A stretch of DNA of 64,000 nucleotides from Enoplosus armatus (lineage: Eukaryota; Chordata; Actinopteri; Centrarchiformes; Enoplosidae), in contig NC_092180.1 in NCBI RefSeq assembly GCF_043641665.1, forward strand, positions 26,263,391 through 26,327,390, written 5' to 3'. The notes under the pieces are model-generated. The model did no database searches and was not told the DNA's origin. It worked only from the letters and a program-made list of their open reading frames with translations. Below, in pieces: positions 59,500 to 64,000 of this stretch; within the stretch, counting starts at the first letter, position 1, and the number at the start of each line of letters is the position of its first letter. The position numbers were made by a program, and so were the translations under genes.

Positions 59500-59605
59500 G
59501 AGATCGGAAGTCATTCGATGGAGGATGAATGACGGACAGTAAGACTCGTGCCCCCTCGCATTGAATTTTGGATTTTTCCAAACTTTGTGTCGTAAATGGA
59601 CAATG
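59500..59605 (-). repeat. Family I repeat, right copy of inverted pair
   Basis: Reverse complement of the left copy over about 105 bases. Downstream on this strand it continues with a segment (59389-59499) that the left copy lacks. Frames crossing both copies read related peptides (R-K-VWKNPK and CPSFILHR), so the repeat may be derived from a coding element. The peptide is not one I can place. Confidence 0.6.
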
Positions 59606-60909
59606 GTCAGTACAACTGGGAGCAGGAAGTGAACAAAACATTTGGCTCTCTTTGGAAAAATGAATAAATAAACGAGAATGAGAAAAATAATTAGGTCTTT
59701 GATTGGATGATGTATGTCCAAGGGGGCAGCAACCCCTGGTGACCTCACCGATCGCTACCTTAGGGGGAAAGCCTGAGAATAACAAAGGCTGCCATATGGG
59801 TCTTTGGCCCTTAATTGACACAGAGAGCATAATAGCTTTCAACTGTGAGTGGAACATAGAAATAATAACATGAAGATGAGCTATAAGTGATATGTTCTAA
59901 TACTAAACATTCGGTGTGATATGGAAAGCCCAAACTACAACCAGAACCAAACTACATGAACCAAGCTTCATATATCGGTCACAAAAACTGTTCTAGACAT
60001 TTTCCTCCATGTTGTTTTGGCATTCCGTCCAATTCTGGCAAGCAAAGAGCTCTGCTGCGGCGTCCCGGGGGCAGGTATTGCCTCAACAAAAATGGTCCAC
60101 CAAAATAGCAGAGCAAGTTGTGCACACGGTGTAATACATTGTTAATACATACAATAAAATAGTTTCACTTGAACATTATTACAGCAATGGCCTCGAGCCA
60201 TTTGGACTGAGTTTTTACAATAATACAGACCCAGTACTCTCCCCTTTGAATAATAAGTGTCTGAGATCCCTTCCCCTGGTTGAGAGAGACACCTGTTCAA
60301 TATCTGAGTGACTCACTTGCATGGAGCTGGCAGCGTCATGGGAGATTTCATCCTTATATGAAACTGCACTACAATGTTCTGCATTTTTCACTTGTCATTA
60401 TATTTCCCGACATGTCCCTTCCCACAACAACAAGTTAATAAATATGCTACTGCTTTTTGTTGCGTATGCATCAATGCCTGTGACAGGTGTCCTTGCACTT
60501 GAACGTGGGCATTAAAAGTATTTCGTTGTGCTAAACTGTAAAAAAAAAATCAGGAATAGGCTTTATTGGACTTTTGGAAGGAACAGGAGGTAAATCTGAT
60601 TTAGTCAATGTGTCATCACTTAGTTATGAGCATATTTAAAACACTCAGATGGGCTTATTTATTAGACACTGATATACAAAATGTGCTTTAAATGTTTGAG
60701 CTTGTGTGTGAAGCTGCCTTTCCTCACCCAATCTAACTTTGCTAGACCAGATTCAATGAACTTTTGGTAGCCATCACAGCACCAAAAAATAACAAAACAC
60801 TAGCATATAAATAAATGACAATACAATGACATGACATATAAATAAGTCTTGTAAGCACAATTTGGCCCAGGAGACCCCCCCCCCCCCCCCCCGCCGACAC
60901 CCAGGGTAG
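59606..60909. other. No gene recognised; C18 tract
   Basis: An 18-base C homopolymer (60875-60892) followed by GCCG is the main landmark. Frames 59468-59857 (minus) and 60321-60515 (plus) have no recognisable domain. Confidence 0.5.
60875..60892. repeat. C18 homopolymer
   Basis: Eighteen consecutive C. Such runs are unstable and often mis-sized in assemblies. Confidence 0.95.
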
Positions 60910-61290
60910 ATGACTCCCGATCAGCTTTCTTCTAGCAGCAGGGCATCATTGATTGCTAATCGTTTAATACCACAAACAGGAGGGGGGATGGTTGTGAACA
61001 ACAACATGATGGATAATGAAACTATGACCGACCCACCGGGGGAAGGAAAGCAACCTCCTGTCACACCTAAAGTACAAGCTGAGACACAGGATGAGTCCTC
61101 CAGGAAGAGGACAGGGTCCCAGAGGGCCAGCAAGCAAGAGACGCCATGCGTAAAAAGTAAAAGGTCAGCTCGCTTGAAATGTCCGCCTCAACTGTCCATT
61201 CAACTGGTAAACTGCATGTATAAGCAAATGGTCAAAGTCTGGTACGTCCAAGTGGAAGCAGAAAGTAACTGTGCAAAATTGAATAGATGA
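60910..61290 (+). other. Basic, disordered ORF (possible exon)
   Basis: A 126-codon frame opens with ATG at 60910. An acceptor-like CAGCTTTCTTCTAG ends at 60936, and a donor-like CTG-GTAAAC occurs at 61205-61213. Between these the peptide is Lys/Arg/Ser/Glu/Pro-rich: QTGGGMVVNNNMMDNETMTD, PPGEGKQPPVTPKVQAETQD, ESSRKRTGSQRASKQETPC, VKSKRSARLK. That is a polar, low-hydrophobic composition, unlike the chance frames in the window. I do not recognise a family. It could equally be a chance frame in A/G-rich DNA. Confidence 0.2.
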
Positions 61291-63053
61291 TAACAACAGA
61301 GAGTAGCATAATGTACTGTATGTTTGTGTTCACTTCAAAAAGAGTACTTTAGATTGATAGATTAGATTTAGATTGTTTCGATCTGCTTAGCCTGTGGCGT
61401 ATGAGAGCAGCTAAGTCTCAAACATTATACTCAAACATTCTTGTCTCGGTGAGGTTAGCTTAATCATTATTATTATTATTATTTTTATTTTTTTTTTTTT
61501 ACACATTTCACATTTATTCCTGTTTCCCCCTCACACATTTCTTTTTACCCATGTAGGAGAGTGAATCGATATATCCGTTTGTTCATAATTTAGAGAGGCT
61601 GCCTATTTTTTCGGTCTTCCTAAAGATCAGGTGATGTCACGGGCAGAGACATTGCAAAATAAGCATCGCCACTTGAGAGGCTAAATCAGCCTGGAGTGGC
61701 AATATATTTCGGTTGGATCAGGATCAGAACAATGCACTGTATGTGCAGATTTACAAGGAAACACATGCAAGTCAGTGGATATTACAGCTATCATTATTAT
61801 TATTGGATTTCTTTTATTAATTGACAAAGCTTATAATTCTAAAAAATATTTTTCATCTTGTTTTTCATGAACAAAATGACCACTGCTCGTTCACGTTTTC
61901 TGTTGCTGGGCATCTTGTTTTCCAGTGGAACGCTGAAGCTTTTCAAACGATAAGGTCCCAAACCTGAAGCACTAGACCAGGCCAGACTAAATGGTGAGGG
62001 GTCAGAGTCATCCTTCAGTAACTACCCCAGCCTCCCTCAGCTTCTATCCCAGCCTTCACAGTGGAGGCCAGGGAGCCGTACTGGCCGTTGAAACATTCTT
62101 CTAATTTACGTCTGCCAGCACCAGGAAATTGAAGTCAAAGGTTCACTGCATCTTGTGCCACACACACACACACACAAAAAAGATCTGCTAAGGACCAATG
62201 TGTAAAGGAGAGAGGGCAAATTAACCTGGACACATATAAATGGGACACAAAGGGGGTGGGAGTGGGTTTAAAAAATTCATGAAGCACATTGAAGTTGGTG
62301 GTGAAGTGGCCACAAGTGGGGGCGGTAGATTAAAACCTCAAGTGTCGTGAACTTTGGTGCATTATGTTTACCTGTTGTAACTTTGTCAGCTGTCAGCCCT
62401 CAGCTTTTCCTGCTCCCCAGAGAGCTGCGTCACCACAGGTAGTTTTATTCCAACTTTCTGAGATGATACTTGTCAACAGGGAAGTCACCAGAGGAGGGCA
62501 TGGCGAGAACAACATCTTTGTGGGATGTTGTTTAATGTCTAAACTGAAGACAGTTCATGAAAAGCACGTGCAGTACAATCAGAACTCAGAACTCGGCTTT
62601 TGGTCGACTGGTCGACTGTTCGGGAGCTCTTCAGGCAATGTGAGTGTTGAAAATTGTACTGAAATTAAATTTATGATAGAAGTTTGGACAAAATCAAGTT
62701 ACAGTTATATTTTTTCATGATTGATTAATCTGCTGATTATTTTTTTGATCATTCAATCAATTATTTTGTCCATGAAATAATAAATGTTCAATCACCAGTC
62801 CGAAGCCCAAAGACATTTACAATGATACAACATAGAAAATTCACATCACATCCTCACGTTTTAGAGGCTGGAACCAGAGAATGTTTCAAGATTTTGCTTG
62901 AAAAGTGACTCAAACACTTAATCAACCATGAAAATACTTGCCAATGAGCTGTATGTCAATTCACTTATTAGAGTAGTTGAATCATTTACTAATCATTTCA
63001 GCTTGGGACAGAAGTATGACATTATTCATTTACTGTGAAGAAGTGATTCTATT
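61291..63053. other. No gene recognised; ATT and CA tracts
   Basis: ATT/T tract (61464-61500), CA run (62159-62176) and a second small ATT run near 61795-61804. The 118-codon frame 62364-62720 has no domain. Sequence beyond 62720 is strongly AT-rich. Confidence 0.5.
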
Positions 63054-63345
63054 ACTTAAAGCAATAGTTACTTTGGGAAATATGCTTATTCGCTTTCTCG
63101 GCTACAGTTAAAGGAGAAGATTGCTACCACTCATATGTCTGTGGTAAACATGGAGCTCCAGCCACCAGGCAGTTAGCTTCATATTTACTGGAAAACGGGG
63201 GGAAACAGCCAGGTAAGACAATGCCTCAGGTAAAACTACAGTGGTCGTTTTTGTACAGAGTAAACAGCTAAGCTAACAATGCTAAGCTAAGCTAACAATC
63301 GTCTCATCTGGCAAGAAAATGAATAAGTGAACTATTCCTATAACT
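63054..63345. mobile_element. Family B fold-back MITE, short copy
   Basis: Left arm: TTAAAGCAATAGTTACTTTG, GGAAATATGCTTATTCGCTT, TCTCGGCTAC, CACTCATATGTCTGTGGTAA and GGGGGGAAACAGCCAGG. Right arm: GTGGTCGTTTTTGTACAGAG, TAAACAGCTAAGCTAAC, CATCTGGCAAGAAAATGAAT, AAGTGAACTATTCCT, which in reverse is the family's terminal sequence. The middle is deleted compared with 54537-55091, and GCTAAGCTAA is duplicated. Confidence 0.65.
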
Positions 63346-64000
63346 TTCATTGACTGTTAATATAATTCAAACAGGCCTCATGTGTCATTTCTAGTTTTCA
63401 GATCAGCCATTTCAATTGTTTACAGGACAGTTTTGTAACAATAATAAAATCTGTGATGTACTTCTTTCTTGGCTGTAATTTTGTATACGAGCATTGCCAC
63501 TCAAGCTGGACTAATTAAAGTATTTATGACAAATATGTGTTCATATTTCTTGGAGGATATTGTGTGCTGTGGCCTCTACCTGGCCTCATTTTCCCTCCCC
63601 TCCTGTCTGCCTCTTTAGCTTGGCCAGTGGCCCAAAGTGGCTTGTAATCCTTGATCTCTGAGGTTCAGTGAATTACCACACACCTAAAAACAGCCGACTC
63701 AATAACCGGGAGATTATCAGGACTTCTGACGATGTCAGCAGCAGCAGCGGCAGCAATAGCAGCTGCTGCAGCTCGGGGATGGAAGCCAGTAACTGAATGC
63801 AGAGAACTTAACAGCTTGAACACTTTCCAAAGGCCCCTTCCACTAAATCAAACCATTCATATGGTACAGCCAGGGACATGATGATGCTGTGGAAGGTAAC
63901 GTTAAGGCAGCTCAAAACTGAAACACTGTTCAACCCAGCTCTGCAGAGTTCTGTGTGTTTACGTTCTGTCTTTGATCTCTAACCAGCCAAGAGATGATTG
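63346..64000. other. No gene recognised (right edge); CAG tract
   Basis: An imperfect CAG/GCA tract lies at 63736-63773. It lets an ATG at 63732 read MSAAAAAAIAAAAAARGWKP for 49 codons to a stop at 63879, which is most likely incidental. Otherwise no ORF or repeat family. Confidence 0.45.
63736..63773. repeat. CAG/GCA imperfect trinucleotide tract
   Basis: CAGCAGCAGCAGCGGCAGCA, then ATAGCAGCTGCTGCAGCT. The second half is palindromic (AGCAGCTGCT). Two non-CAG units interrupt it. Confidence 0.85.

Noticed and set aside
63732..63881. Poly-Ala ORF of 49 codons
   Set aside because: It arises from an imperfect CAG/GCA tract. No flanking coding signal or recognised protein.
1..64000. tRNA, rRNA, CRISPR or known microRNA genes
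   Set aside because: I looked for tRNA B-box words and for let-7, miR-9, miR-10, miR-30 and miR-124 seeds in plausible hairpins and saw none. Spaced-repeat arrays are absent.

Overview
The window is nuclear DNA of a vertebrate, most likely a percomorph (spiny-rayed) teleost fish. The evidence is a low density of open frames, many short CA/GT and poly-A/T tracts, and a dense layer of interspersed repeats of kinds I recognise from percomorph genomes (fold-back MITEs, non-LTR 3' tails, a DIRS-type reverse transcriptase, a Mutator-like element). No bacterial, organellar or rRNA/tRNA features are visible. Family identities rest on my own reading and memory; no search was run. Family letters A to K are local labels.

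I find no host protein-coding gene that I can defend. The longest open frames (up to about 150 codons) have no recognisable domain, or come from a tandem repeat. The window therefore looks like a gene desert or the inside of very long introns. Three short items could be host exons but are weak: a splice-bounded hydrophobic segment at 20301-20387, a basic disordered ORF at 60910-61290, and a leader-peptide-like ORF at 34508-34720 (minus) that shares its upstream block with 31543-31610.

Layout. 1-9 kb: copies of repeat families A, E and D, and a repeat at 7263-7995 carrying a broken helicase N-terminus. About 9.1-9.5 kb: a decayed DIRS reverse transcriptase (minus). 11-17 kb: short local duplications, hairpins and more family A. 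17-25 kb: a double hairpin, a non-LTR tail and an AGTA-rich repeat. 25-26 kb: an internally deleted LINE (minus) and a fold-back MITE. 29.5-35 kb: a repeat, a LINE endonuclease remnant, a LINE tail and the duplicated leader-like block. 39.6-40.2 kb: a MITE with good terminal inverted repeats flanked by TTAA. 41.9-44.8 kb: a degenerate Mutator-like element with tandem repeats in its left end, an intron-like segment in its transposase, and a nested TTAA-flanked MITE. 45-64 kb: further A, B, D and E copies, an inverted repeat pair at 58.6/59.5 kb and low-information sequence. Several repeat-free stretches (for example 28.88-29.28, 47.34-47.50, 50.25-50.45 and 58.90-59.00 kb) are reasonable candidates for conserved non-coding elements, which cannot be tested here.

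The autonomous-type elements (MULE, DIRS, two LINEs) are all broken by stops, frameshifts or deletions, so nothing here looks able to move by itself. The most unusual structure is the 2.9-kb Mutator-like element.
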